Origin: Candidatus Undinarchaeales archaeon
GTDB taxonomy: Archaea > SpSt-1190 > JASMDC01
Assembly (NCBI GenBank): GCA_030753015.1
Contig: JASMDC010000005.1
Coordinates: 84,015 to 148,014, forward strand
DNA length: 64,000 bases
Direction: 5' to 3'
Both the position numbers and the translations under genes were made by a program. Below are positions 9,458-17,803 of this stretch, piece by piece (position 1 is the stretch's first letter; every line of letters starts with the position of its first letter). The notes beneath the pieces were generated by a model. It made no database searches. It was not told where the DNA came from and saw only the letters and a list, made by a program, of their open reading frames with translations.

Positions 9458-11161
9458 TCACATCATCGTGTATTTCGGCCCGCCCCCGCCCTCCGGCGGT
9501 ACCCACGTGATGATCTCGTAGGGATCCTTCACGTCACAGGTCTTGCAGTGGACACAGTTGGAGAAATTGATCTTGAGCGTGGGCTTGCCCGTCTCCTCGT
9601 CGACCTCCATCTCGTAGACATTGGCCGGGCAGAACCTCGTGCACGGATTCTGGTATTCCTTGGTGCACTTAGTGTAGCAGATGCTTGTGTCCGCCACTCT
9701 GAGGTGGGGCGGTTGCTTCTCCTCGTGGATGGTCCCGGAATGGTACACGTCCGTCTCCTTGTTGAAGGTCCGCTTCCCATCGAACGCGATGATGCCCTTC
9801 TCCTCGTCCGTGGGCGAGTCCGTCCCATAGTGATCGGCCACCGTTCTCAGGGATGTGTAATCGGGTTGCGCTCCGAGGCGGGCCTTGAGGAACCGCCCCC
9901 CAAAAAGGAACTGGAACCCTCCCCTGACCAGCCCGGCCCACAATCCCTGGTGGAAGGCTTGGTGGAAGTTGCGCGATCTGTAGAGTTCTTGGCCGACATC
10001 GCTTCCGAGGAGTGAGTCAGCGTAGCCTTTGAGCACGGCCTCCGAGAACTCGTTCTTCTTGATGGCCTCGAAGATGGAGTCTGCGGCCAGCATCCCGGAC
10101 CTCATGGCCACATGGATCCCCTTGAGCTTCTGGCTGATGAAGAGGCTTGCTGAGTCCCCGACGATGAGCCCGCCCTCAAAGGTGAGCTTCGGGATGGAGA
10201 AGTACCCGCCCACGGGGGCGGTCTTTGCCCCGTACTGGAGGGGCTTCCCTCCCTCGAGCAGGCCGCCGATGAAGGGATGGAGCTTGTACTTCTGGAACTC
10301 GGAATGGGGGTCCAGGAATGAATCCTTGTAGTCCAGGCCGGTCATGAGCCCCAGGGCGACCCGGTCGTTCTTCATGCCATAGATGAACCCTCCCCCGTAG
10401 GTACTGCTCTTGTGGGGATAGCCCATGGTGTGGATGACCTCTCCCGGCTCGATCCTTCCCTTCGGGACCTCCCACACCTCCTTCACTCCGAGCACGTAGC
10501 TCTGGGGGTTCTTCCCCTTGTCCAGATCGAATCGGTCGATGACAGCCTTGGTGAGGCCCCCCCGGGACCCCTCTCCGAACACGGTGACCTTGGCGTGGAG
10601 GTCGATCCCCGACTCGAAATTGGCCTTCTTGTTGCCGTCCGCATCGATCCCGTTATCCCCCGTCCTGACACCGATCACCCGGTCCCCGTCGTACAGTACT
10701 TCCGTGGCCGCAAAGCCGGGGAAGACGTCGACGCCGTTCTCCTCGACCAGCCGACCCATCCATTCGGTCAATCTGGAGAGTGAGACCACATAGTGGCCGC
10801 GGTTGTCCATGGGAGGGGGTGTGAACGGGAGCCCTATCTTCCAGCCCTTCGTCAGGAAACAGACCGCCTCCTTCCGGACCTCACCCTCCAGAGGCGCATC
10901 CTTCTCCAGGAAGTCCGGGACGAGCTCCTTGAGGGCACTCGGATCAAGGACCGCCCCGGAGATGCTGTGGGTGCCCACGGAAGAGGCCTTTTCCAGCAGG
11001 GCGATCATGGGCTCGTCGATCCTCTCTCCCTCACCCTCCTGCTCGACCTTCTCGTTGTGTTTTCTAATGAGGTTCGTAAGATGGAGCGCCCCGCTCAGGC
11101 AAGCGATGCCGCCGCCCACGAAGAGCACGTCCACCTCCATGATCTCCCGCTCTTCTTCCAT
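9458..11161 (-). CDS. Electron transfer flavoprotein:quinone oxidoreductase with ferredoxin domain
   Basis: A 567-aa ETF:quinone oxidoreductase that takes electrons from ETF and reduces membrane quinone. The N-terminal FAD domain has VLFVGGGIACLSGALHL (the usual GxGxxG is GGGIAC). HSISGAVLDPSAL, GGFIYGMKNDRVALGLM and GLIVGDSASLFISQKLKGIHVAMRSG are family hallmarks. The C-terminal ~70 residues carry a ferredoxin-like 4Fe-4S motif: C-x3-C-x4-C-x3-CPANVYE followed by NCVHCKTCDVKDPYEIITWVPPEGGGGP. The enzyme implies a respiratory chain with quinone. It is convergent with the etfBA operon and diverges from the acyl-CoA synthetase gene; a TATA-like ATTTAAAG lies near 11208-11216. Confidence 0.95.
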   Translation of the reverse strand: MEEEREIMEVDVLFVGGGIACLSGALHLTNLIRKHNEKVEQEGEGERIDEPMIALLEKASSVGTHSISGAVLDPSALKELVPDFLEKDAPLEGEVRKEAVCFLTKGWKIGLPFTPPPMDNRGHYVVSLSRLTEWMGRLVEENGVDVFPGFAATEVLYDGDRVIGVRTGDNGIDADGNKKANFESGIDLHAKVTVFGEGSRGGLTKAVIDRFDLDKGKNPQSYVLGVKEVWEVPKGRIEPGEVIHTMGYPHKSSTYGGGFIYGMKNDRVALGLMTGLDYKDSFLDPHSEFQKYKLHPFIGGLLEGGKPLQYGAKTAPVGGYFSIPKLTFEGGLIVGDSASLFISQKLKGIHVAMRSGMLAADSIFEAIKKNEFSEAVLKGYADSLLGSDVGQELYRSRNFHQAFHQGLWAGLVRGGFQFLFGGRFLKARLGAQPDYTSLRTVADHYGTDSPTDEEKGIIAFDGKRTFNKETDVYHSGTIHEEKQPPHLRVADTSICYTKCTKEYQNPCTRFCPANVYEMEVDEETGKPTLKINFSNCVHCKTCDVKDPYEIITWVPPEGGGGPKYTMM

Positions 11162-11471
11162 GATCAGCCCTCCATGACATCCGGCAAGGCACCTAGTTCC
11201 AAGGATTAGACTTTAAATCTCACGTTTTTTCGGCCCCTCTCCTCGCAGGATCTCACAAGGTCCCGCGATCATCACGCGGCTTCGGGCGGGGATGACAAAC
11301 GGGTGAGGGGAGATACCCTGTCACGATCGGTCCGACAGGGGCACGGTCCGGGAAAACTCATCCCTCGGGCTGATAGAGTTTTAATATTTCGAGGCGTTAT
11401 GCCTTGATTTGCACATCGTAAATGAAAAATCTTAAAAGCGTTTTAATTTTCATCAGGCACCGGTCATAACA
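11162..11471. promoter_or_regulatory. Intergenic region between ETF:quinone oxidoreductase and acyl-CoA synthetase
   Basis: This 310-base stretch holds no credible gene. Its left end has the TATA-like ATTTAAAG (about 11208-11216) for the leftward gene. Its right end is AT-rich (about 11380-11455) and holds TATA-like elements and the nested inverted repeat at 11422-11453 for the rightward acyl-CoA synthetase gene. The GC-rich middle shows nothing recognisable. Confidence 0.5.
11422..11453 (+). promoter_or_regulatory. Nested inverted repeat, probable operator for acyl-CoA synthetase
   Basis: An inner palindrome TTAAAAGCGTTTTAA (11432-11446) is bracketed by ATGAAAA (11422-11428) and TTTTCAT (11447-11453), which are exact reverse complements. 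The element overlaps the likely TATA box (11441-11448) of the acyl-CoA synthetase gene that starts at 11472, so a bound repressor would block the TATA-binding protein. The regulator is unknown. Confidence 0.5.
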
Positions 11472-13118
11472 ATGGGAGAAACGAGCGGATTCGATTATGA
11501 TGATAAGGTCTCGGACTGGAACTGGGATGTCCCAAAGAAATACAACATGGGCTACGATTGTTGTGATCGGGTGGCAGATGATCCCGCGACCAGCAATAAG
11601 GTCGCCCTGTACTGGGAGAACGAGAAGGGGGAAGAGAGAAGATTCACGTTCCTTGAAATGAAGAACCTTAGCAACAGGTTCGGGAATGCCCTCAGGAAGC
11701 TGGGCTTCTCGAAGGGCGACCGCTTTCTCATGCGTCTTCCGAACGTCCCGGAGTTCCAGATGGTATTCCTCGGGGGTGTGAAGATAGGTGCCGTGCCGAT
11801 CCCGTCCAGCACGATGTTCAAGGCCAAGGAGATCGAGTACCGGATCCTGGACTCGGATGCGATCGCGGTCATAACGACCCCCGAAGGGATGGAGGATGTC
11901 GACAAGATCAAGGGCAACTGCCCGACACTGAAACACATTATCATTGTTGGAGATGAGCTGAAGGAGGGGGAGCTCTCCTTCTATGACCTGATAGAGAACG
12001 AGTCTACCGAGCTGGAGATCGAGGATACGGATGCCGAGGACATGGCTTTCTTCTGCTACACCTCAGGGACCACAGGGATGCCCAAGGGCGCAGTGCATGC
12101 GCACCGGTGGGTCATCGGGAACGATCCCGCTTCACAATACTGGCAGACCTATCGGCCGGACGATATCATGGCACACACGGGGGCGCTGAACTGGATCTTC
12201 CCACTGGGTAACGCGTTCCTGTACGCATGGAGGCACAAAACTACCGTCTTTCTGTACGATGGGAGGTTCGAACCCGAGATCTGGTTCTCGCTGCTGGAGA
12301 AGTACAAGGTCACGAACCTTGCTTCGGTCCCGACCTGCTACCGGATGTTCTTAACGATAGAGGACGCGGAGAAGAGATACGATCTGGGCGCCCTCAGGCA
12401 CTGCATAAGCGCGGGCGAGCCTCTGAACCCCGAGGTGGTCAAGGAATGGAGGGAGAGGTTCAACTGCGAGATCCTCGACGGTATCGGGATGACCGAGGTC
12501 ATGGTGTACCTCTCCAACATCACGGACATGCCGATCAAGCCGGGCTCCTGCGGCAGGCCCCAGCCGGGCCATGTATGCGAGATCGTGGACGACGACGCGA
12601 ACCCCGTTCCGCCGAATGTCCCCGGCACCCTCGCAGTAAGCCAGGACGATCCCGGTCTGTTCAAGGAGTACTGGAACAAGCCCGAGAAGACGAGCAAGAG
12701 CTTCAAGAACGGATGGTTCCTGAGCGGCGACACCCTGTATAAGGACAAGGAGGGCTACTTCTGGTTCTCTGGCAGGGGTGACGACCTCATCATGACCGCG
12801 GGATACAGGGTCTCGCCCTTCGAGGTGGAGAGCGTGGTGAACCACCACCCCGCCGTCCTCGAGTCCGCGGCGGTCGCATCGCCTGACGAGGTCAGGGGGG
12901 TCATCGTCAAGTCGTTCATCATACTGAACGAGGGTTACGAACCTTCGGACGAGCTCGCCAAGAACATCCAGCGGTTCGTGAGGAAGAACACGGCTCCATA
13001 CAAGTACCCGAGGGAGATCGATTTCGTCGAATCCCTCCCAAAGACCCAGAGCGGAAAGACGAAGAGGAAGCTGCTTCGCGAAAAGGAGATCGAACAGAAG
13101 ATGGCCCCGGGGCCATAG
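11472..13118 (+). CDS. AMP-forming acyl-CoA synthetase (medium-chain type)
   Basis: A 548-aa ANL-superfamily ligase that activates a carboxylic acid to acyl-CoA via acyl-AMP. The P-loop FFCYTSGTTGMPKGAVHAHRW (about residues 194-214), DGIGMTEV, the C-terminal-domain hinge motif FSGRGDDLIMTAGYRVSPFEVES and the catalytic lysine in KTQSGKTKRKLLRE are all present. The N-terminus and length match medium-chain or acetyl-like synthetases (Acsm/MACS type). It feeds substrates to the beta-oxidation genes on its left. It is only five bases from an AMP-ligase paralogue but uses mostly AGG/AGA arginine codons, unlike that neighbour. Confidence 0.92.
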   Translation: MGETSGFDYDDKVSDWNWDVPKKYNMGYDCCDRVADDPATSNKVALYWENEKGEERRFTFLEMKNLSNRFGNALRKLGFSKGDRFLMRLPNVPEFQMVFLGGVKIGAVPIPSSTMFKAKEIEYRILDSDAIAVITTPEGMEDVDKIKGNCPTLKHIIIVGDELKEGELSFYDLIENESTELEIEDTDAEDMAFFCYTSGTTGMPKGAVHAHRWVIGNDPASQYWQTYRPDDIMAHTGALNWIFPLGNAFLYAWRHKTTVFLYDGRFEPEIWFSLLEKYKVTNLASVPTCYRMFLTIEDAEKRYDLGALRHCISAGEPLNPEVVKEWRERFNCEILDGIGMTEVMVYLSNITDMPIKPGSCGRPQPGHVCEIVDDDANPVPPNVPGTLAVSQDDPGLFKEYWNKPEKTSKSFKNGWFLSGDTLYKDKEGYFWFSGRGDDLIMTAGYRVSPFEVESVVNHHPAVLESAAVASPDEVRGVIVKSFIILNEGYEPSDELAKNIQRFVRKNTAPYKYPREIDFVESLPKTQSGKTKRKLLREKEIEQKMAPGP

Positions 13119-13147
13119 GCTCTATGTGCGAGATCGAGGGGAACGCT

Positions 13148-14791
13148 ATGAAAGACTTACGTCCGAACATGGAGGATTACGAGAAGACCCGCAACGAGTT
13201 CAAGCTCGAAGTGCCCGAGTACTTCAACTTCGGATTCGACGTTGTCGATCAGTGGGCCGAGGACCGCACGAAGCTCGCTCTGGTGTCGGTCAATCCGGAC
13301 GACACCGTGCAGAAGCACACCTTCTGGGACATCAAGACCGGTTCGAACCGCGTCGCGAACGTGCTCAAGAAGCTCGGGCTCAAGAAGGGCGACCGCGTGT
13401 TCATCATGCTACCCCAGTGCGCTGAGTGGTACATGTGCATGATCGGCATGTTCAAGCTCGGTATCGTGCCCATGCCGGCGACCGCCATGTGCACCGCCAA
13501 GGACGTCGAGTACCGCATCAAGACCGCAGGTGCCGTCATGGCCATCAGCGATGGAGTGGGCGCCGTCAAGGTCGATGATGTGTTCGACGATCTGGACTGC
13601 CTTACCAAGCGCATGGTCCTGGGTGACAAGCGTGAAGGCTGGCTCTCCTACGATGACGAGGTCGCCGGTGCATCCTTGCAGCTCGAGGGCGTCGAGAAGA
13701 CGAGGTCCGACGATACCCTTCTCCTCTACTTCACCTCCGGGACCACATCCTACCCCAAGATGGTGCTTCATACACAGGCGTCGTATGGCATCGCTCACCG
13801 CATCACGGCCACGTTCTGGCAGGACCTCAAGCCCACCGATCTTCATTGGACCATGTCCGATACCGGGTGGGCCAAGGCTGCCTGGGGCAAGCTCTTCGGG
13901 CAGTGGACCGTCGGTGCCGCCGTGTTCCAGCTCGAGGGTAAGTTCGACGCTAAGCGGACGCTCGGAGCGATGCAGAACTATGGCATCACGACCTTCTGTG
14001 CGCCGCCCACGGTGTACCGTGTGATGGTGAACGCTGACCTAAAGGCCTTCGACCTTTCCGACCTGCGCCACTGCATGGCTGCCGGAGAGCCGCTGAACCC
14101 AGAGGTCATGCGCATCTGGAAGGAGGGCACCGGTACGCACATCTACGACGGGTACGGCCAGACCGAGACCGTGAACCTCGTGGCCAACTACCGGTGCCTG
14201 CCGATCAAGCCCGGGTCCATGGGCAAGCCCACGCCCGGGTTCTACGTTTCCGTCATCGACGACGAAGGTAATGAGGTCCCCCCGGACACGGAGGGCCATA
14301 TCGCCGTTCGCGTGAAGCCCGAGCGCCCCGTGGGGCTGTTCAAGGAGTATTGGATGGAGCCTGACAAGACCGCTAGCGCCTATATGGGCGACTGGTACCT
14401 CACTGGCGACAAGGCCTACAAGGACACTGACGGTTACCTATTCTTCGTCGGACGAGTGGACGACGTCATCATCACGTCGGGCTACCGCATCGGTCCCTTC
14501 GAGGTCGAGAGCGCGCTGCTCGAGCATCCTGCCGTGCAGGAGTCGGCCGTGGTCGCTGCACCTGACAAGACCCGCGGTGAGGTCGTGAAGGCCTTTGTCA
14601 TCCTTGCCCCAGGTTTCGATGGGAACGACGATCTGGTCAAGGAACTGCAGACCCACGTGAAGACGGTCACAGCACCCTACAAGTACCCTCGCCGTATCGA
14701 GTTCGTCACCGAGCTCCCCAAGACCATCAGCGGCAAGATCCGCCGCGGTGAGCTCAAGGAGCGCGAGTGGAAGGACTGGAAGATCAAGTGA
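13148..14791 (+). CDS. AMP-forming acyl-CoA synthetase, paralogue of the preceding gene
   Basis: A second ANL-superfamily acyl-CoA synthetase (547 aa from this start). Motifs match the first: LLYFTSGTTSYPKMVLHTQ, DGYGQTET, FVGRVDDVIITSGYRIGPFEVES and PKTISGKIRRGELKE. The frame is open from ATG 13124, but ATG 13148 follows a GAGGGG ribosome-binding site and gives the same N-terminal length as the paralogue. Arginine codons are almost all CGN (about 26 against one AGG by eye), a striking contrast with the adjacent paralogue. The pair probably arose by separate routes and not by a recent tandem duplication. Substrate preference cannot be read from the sequence. Confidence 0.92.
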   Translation: MKDLRPNMEDYEKTRNEFKLEVPEYFNFGFDVVDQWAEDRTKLALVSVNPDDTVQKHTFWDIKTGSNRVANVLKKLGLKKGDRVFIMLPQCAEWYMCMIGMFKLGIVPMPATAMCTAKDVEYRIKTAGAVMAISDGVGAVKVDDVFDDLDCLTKRMVLGDKREGWLSYDDEVAGASLQLEGVEKTRSDDTLLLYFTSGTTSYPKMVLHTQASYGIAHRITATFWQDLKPTDLHWTMSDTGWAKAAWGKLFGQWTVGAAVFQLEGKFDAKRTLGAMQNYGITTFCAPPTVYRVMVNADLKAFDLSDLRHCMAAGEPLNPEVMRIWKEGTGTHIYDGYGQTETVNLVANYRCLPIKPGSMGKPTPGFYVSVIDDEGNEVPPDTEGHIAVRVKPERPVGLFKEYWMEPDKTASAYMGDWYLTGDKAYKDTDGYLFFVGRVDDVIITSGYRIGPFEVESALLEHPAVQESAVVAAPDKTRGEVVKAFVILAPGFDGNDDLVKELQTHVKTVTAPYKYPRRIEFVTELPKTISGKIRRGELKEREWKDWKIK

Positions 14792-15194
14792 CATCGTCCT
14801 GAGGCAAAAGCCCCGAGCTTCCAGCGTCTAGTTCCTGGTTCGACGACCCCACTTGCGCCCGCCTTCGTAGCGGCGGGATTGGTGTTGGCGCGGAGGTGGG
14901 GGGGGAATGAACTCACGGCTTATGCGCATTCATTTCATAATGATATAGTAAGCAGTTAGGGTATGTAAACTGATTACTCTATCATTAAGGATCATTCAAC
15001 AACCTGGACGCCAGAAATGACGCCGCATAAACAGTATTATTGCGGCGTTGGGCGATCGGGATAATTCGGACTTACAAATGGATGTAATCTTAAGCGAGAG
15101 GGGCGAAAACTTATGTGTGCCTCTTACAGTCATTTGGAAGGAAAAGGGAGGTCGGATAACCCACTGTTGTACGACGTTGGAAATCGTTAATGAT
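14792..15194. other. Intergenic stretch, GC-rich then AT-rich, with two hairpins
   Basis: No convincing gene is present in these 400 bases. A hairpin CCCGCC/GGCGGG lies at 14858-14877, downstream of the acyl-CoA synthetase stop. Base composition drops sharply after about 14915. A second hairpin pairs ACGCCGCA with TGCGGCGT across an AT-rich loop (about 15019-15048). A short plus-strand reading frame from about 15078 (MDVILSERGENLC...) runs into the antisense of the nucleotidyltransferase gene and is not called. Confidence 0.4.
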
Positions 15195-15827
15195 TTACTC
15201 CGAGAGCCATCCTTCAAAGAGCCTGTATTCTACGTTTTCCTTTCCAAGTATGCGAGCGATGCGTTCCGATGCTTCGGGCGGCACCATGAATGCTCTGCTG
15301 GAAAGCACAGTGCCATGCAATTCCTTTACAAGTCCTTTGGATATGAAGTTTTTCTCTCTCCTTCCAATGAACTTCCGAACCACACGATTTCTCTTGGTAA
15401 CATCGGAGATCGACTCAAGCATAAAAAGCACGTAACGAGGTCGTTCGTCAGTTGAGAGGTCTTTGAAGGCACCATAGAGAACAACACCGTCTGATGCAAC
15501 GCTCGTCCGCAAGTCCCATTCCTGAAGCATTCCAACGGAACAGGATATCTGATTCTCAATACCTTTCAGTTTCCATGTCTTATTCAGCTTGGACTGTTCG
15601 AAGTGTTTCAATCGTTCGTTCACGATATCCTTGACCTTTTCTTCCAGATCACTCGAATAGACATCGATGAAGATATCAACATCGCTATCCTTGTTGAAAT
15701 CATCCCTCGCTATACTTCCGAAGAGGATGGCTCGCCGGATGAGGAGTTGTTTGGATAGCTGTCGGCAAGAGATAAGAGCGGAGATGAAGCTCATTGCATA
15801 GCCAATAATCTCATTCCTCGATGTCAA
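15195..15827 (-). CDS. MNT-type nucleotidyltransferase of a toxin-antitoxin-like pair
   Basis: A 210-aa protein with a minimal nucleotidyltransferase domain near the N-terminus: ILFGSIARDDFNKDSDVDIFID (GS-x10-D-x-D, about residues 34-55). Such enzymes act as antitoxins for HEPN RNases, in the known systems by adding AMP groups to the partner. The ~100-residue C-terminal region is unrecognised and makes this protein longer than usual MntA. It overlaps the upstream HEPN-like gene by 17 bases, so the two are co-translated. The gene is AT-richer than its surroundings and lies in a likely acquired island. Confidence 0.75.
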   Translation of the reverse strand: MTSRNEIIGYAMSFISALISCRQLSKQLLIRRAILFGSIARDDFNKDSDVDIFIDVYSSDLEEKVKDIVNERLKHFEQSKLNKTWKLKGIENQISCSVGMLQEWDLRTSVASDGVVLYGAFKDLSTDERPRYVLFMLESISDVTKRNRVVRKFIGRREKNFISKGLVKELHGTVLSSRAFMVPPEASERIARILGKENVEYRLFEGWLSE

Positions 15828-16251
15828 GACTTACACCCTCCTCTTGAAGCTCTTCCTCGATAATATGCCGGAGTCGTTGAAATGCCAGTATAACGCGATC
15901 GACCAGCTCCTTGGTGCATCGTCCATAAATGATAGTATCTCGCACGTCCTCGATATCGTACATGAGATCGTAGACCTCTTCCTGGCGAGGGAAAACAATC
16001 GGCATCTTCCGTTCGATAATGGCATTCAGTTTTTGGCCGGGTTGAGGGCGCTTGAACCAATTGTGCTGTACCTGCTTGCCTGCAGTAATTCGGTTAGTAA
16101 CATGAAGATAGAGCTCAAGTAAATTGACCGAGCCTAACGAGGTATGGAATCCTATTGTCTGGATTCTCCGTTCCCATCCGATATCGAGAGCGTTCTGAAT
16201 TTCATCGATGCTCTCGGCGATTTTCCTTATATGTTCGGTTGGAGCGGTCAT
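15811..16251 (-). CDS. HEPN-like helical protein, partner of the nucleotidyltransferase
   Basis: A 146-aa, apparently all-helical protein whose position just upstream of, and overlapping, a minimal nucleotidyltransferase gene matches HEPN/MNT toxin-antitoxin modules. The C-terminal half has EDVRDTIIYGRCTKELVDRVILAFQRLRHII, which resembles the HEPN active-site region (R-x4-6-H), but the expected histidine position is tyrosine (RDTIIYG). The family assignment is therefore tentative. It may be an inactive or divergent member. The promoter region upstream carries several palindromes, as expected for an autoregulated module. Confidence 0.5.
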   Translation of the reverse strand: MTAPTEHIRKIAESIDEIQNALDIGWERRIQTIGFHTSLGSVNLLELYLHVTNRITAGKQVQHNWFKRPQPGQKLNAIIERKMPIVFPRQEEVYDLMYDIEDVRDTIIYGRCTKELVDRVILAFQRLRHIIEEELQEEGVSLDIEE

Positions 16252-16261
16252 TTTGATCAGA

Positions 16262-16356
16262 GGTATAGTCTATACCAGTAATTGGTATATTTTAATCCAT
16301 AAAAAGGTTTCGTTTTGTGGTAAGTTTCATACCAAGATTTGGTATTAAACATACCA
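16262..16356. promoter_or_regulatory. Array of GGTATA/TATACC palindromic operators upstream of the HEPN/MNT pair
   Basis: Three exact inverted repeats share the half-site GGTAT: GGTATAGTCTATACC (16262-16276), TATACCAGTAATTGGTATA (16271-16289) and ATACCAAGATTTGGTAT (16329-16345). A further half-site at 16351-16356 makes GGTAT-TAAAC-ATACC (16341-16355). The first two overlap the minus-strand TATA-like box (about 16285-16296) and the expected transcription start, just before the ATG at 16251. This looks like cooperative autorepression. Confidence 0.7.
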
Positions 16357-16853
16357 TCAAGGCCCGTGACAAAATCGTGTCGACGATGTCGTACAACTGC
16401 CTATACCTGCAATTTTCTTTCAGATGAAGTGACCTCCGCCCTTATTCGGGTATCGCCCCTAATGCGCTCTAGTATACGAAAGAACCGTCACAAACCCACA
16501 ATCAGAGAATCCCTACAATACGTCTATATCGCGAGAACGATCTCCGATATGAACCACACGGGCGCCATTATACGAGAGCCAGTATGAATCCGGCCAGCCC
16601 ACGTCTTGTATCCGAGATGCGCTTCGGATATCACAGATCCCTGATTACAGATGCTCACGGCCTCCCGGTCGAGACCATCGCCTCGGCCCTGAACTGGTCC
16701 AGCGGGCTCTGGACACCGGCAATGTCACACCGGGTGATGTGTGTGTAGACCGCGGTCGCCACCTGGAGCATATGGTATTCATCCTACCCCTGAAAGGAGG
16801 CGGAGTTTCTACTTTACATCCGTTCTATGAACCCGTCACACGGGCCCGTTCGC
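16357..16853. other. Non-coding or decayed stretch, possible gene remnant at its right end
   Basis: About 500 bases with no convincing gene. Around 16650-16840 a plus-strand translation reads (in one frame) ELVQRALDTGNVTPGDV and then VDRGRHLEHMVFILPLKGGG with an in-frame stop between them at about 16747; preceding codons look protein-like in another frame (GLPVETIASAL). This may be the tail of a frameshifted gene, but I cannot name a family. Confidence 0.3.
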
Positions 16854-17012
16854 TCACTCGATGGGCACCTGCACGCCCTCGAAGGACCGTGAGGCGTACA
16901 TGCGCCGGTAGGCGAGGAAGGCAGCGACGCTGAGCACGGCGGCCACAGCGAGGAAGCACATCCCACTGCAACAGTTCTCTTCATCATCACAGCAGGGGCA
17001 ACACGCGCACAT
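16854..17012 (-). CDS. Small cysteine-rich single-pass membrane protein
   Basis: A 52-aa protein: a cysteine cluster MCACCPCCDDEENCCSGMC (8 Cys in 19 residues), one membrane helix (FLAVAAVLSVAAFLAYRRM) and a short basic tail. The clustered cysteines suggest metal binding. The reading frame extends upstream, but the ATG at 17012 lies about 27 bases after a clear TATATAAG box, so a leaderless start there is preferred. Next to it is another membrane protein with a cysteine-rich domain; a link in metal handling is only a guess. Confidence 0.65.
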   Translation of the reverse strand: MCACCPCCDDEENCCSGMCFLAVAAVLSVAAFLAYRRMYASRSFEGVQVPIE

Positions 17013-17065
17013 GGCTCCACATCGTCGCCTCGGGCTTATATACCTTTTGCGAGCCGCTAGGGCCT

Positions 17066-17803
17066 TCACCCATTGAAGAGCACGGGCGCAAGGCCCTTCA
17101 CGGGCACGGGGACCAGGTAGTAGTCCTCGCCGAGCAGCACGTCCCCGGAAACTGAGAAGGGCTCGAGCCGGGGAAATGCGGTCTTCCTGAAACCGAGTAG
17201 GGCCACGGCGTTCCCGTCGTCATGGTCAGCGAGTATGCACCGGTCGCCCGGCGGCGGGTACGTACGGCACGCATCGGGCCTGTCATCATATCCCTTGCAG
17301 GACAGGTCCAGGATTAGGCGTTCCCCGTGCACCTTCGCATCGACATTCAGGTCACTGCAGGCCTGGCGCACGACCACTGAGCGAGGAACGTGGCGGGCCA
17401 GAAGGCGTGCGGATTCATCATCATCTCTATACCGTACAACGACCAGGATCACATCGTCCCGCGCTGTACGAGGCACCATGTTGCCCACACCCACGAAGCA
17501 GCACAGCCCGTCACTGCACGTGCGTTTTTCACAGCGCACGCTCCGGGCCACCTTCCTGAACCGGGAGGCGTCCACCTGTTCGTCGAGATATCGATGGTCT
17601 CGCCACCGCGAGAGGCCGAGCGCACGGGCAGCGAATATCGCGGGAAGGGGCCAGAATATGTTGAGGGCCACTGCAGCAAGCACGATACCACGGGCCGAGA
17701 AACCTTCCGACCATACTACAGCAAGTGCCGTTAGTGTCCCGATCGCAAGGGTGACTACATAGAATCGTTCCTCGCGGTCCTCCAGGTCAGTGACCGTGGC
17801 CAT
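17066..17803 (-). CDS. Membrane protein with YkgJ-like cysteine motif
   Basis: A 245-aa protein with two N-terminal membrane helices (about residues 14-33 and 41-62). A soluble domain follows with CEKRTCSDGLCCF and, later, SCKGYDDRPDACRTYPPPGDRC. The RPDACRTYP part resembles the C-terminal motif of YkgJ (CxxCxxCC) metal-chelating proteins. Function is unknown. The long upstream open frame is antisense to the DUF116 gene; the ATG at 17803 lies about 30 bases from a TATA-like ATTAAT that also faces the divergent DUF116 gene. Confidence 0.6.
   Translation of the reverse strand: MATVTDLEDREERFYVVTLAIGTLTALAVVWSEGFSARGIVLAAVALNIFWPLPAIFAARALGLSRWRDHRYLDEQVDASRFRKVARSVRCEKRTCSDGLCCFVGVGNMVPRTARDDVILVVVRYRDDDESARLLARHVPRSVVVRQACSDLNVDAKVHGERLILDLSCKGYDDRPDACRTYPPPGDRCILADHDDGNAVALLGFRKTAFPRLEPFSVSGDVLLGEDYYLVPVPVKGLAPVLFNG

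Noticed and set aside
14830-14900. tRNA-like T-loop sequence (GGTTCGACG)
   Set aside because: The flanking bases do not form a T stem, acceptor stem or anticodon arm.
15048-15455. Plus-strand frame of 135 codons in the AT-rich island
   Set aside because: Most of it is antisense to the well-supported nucleotidyltransferase gene; only the first ~45 codons look protein-like and no promoter or homologue is evident.
16339-16587. Plus-strand 82-codon frame
   Set aside because: Starts inside the operator array, has no recognisable domain and an unusual Arg/Ser/Thr-rich composition typical of chance frames.
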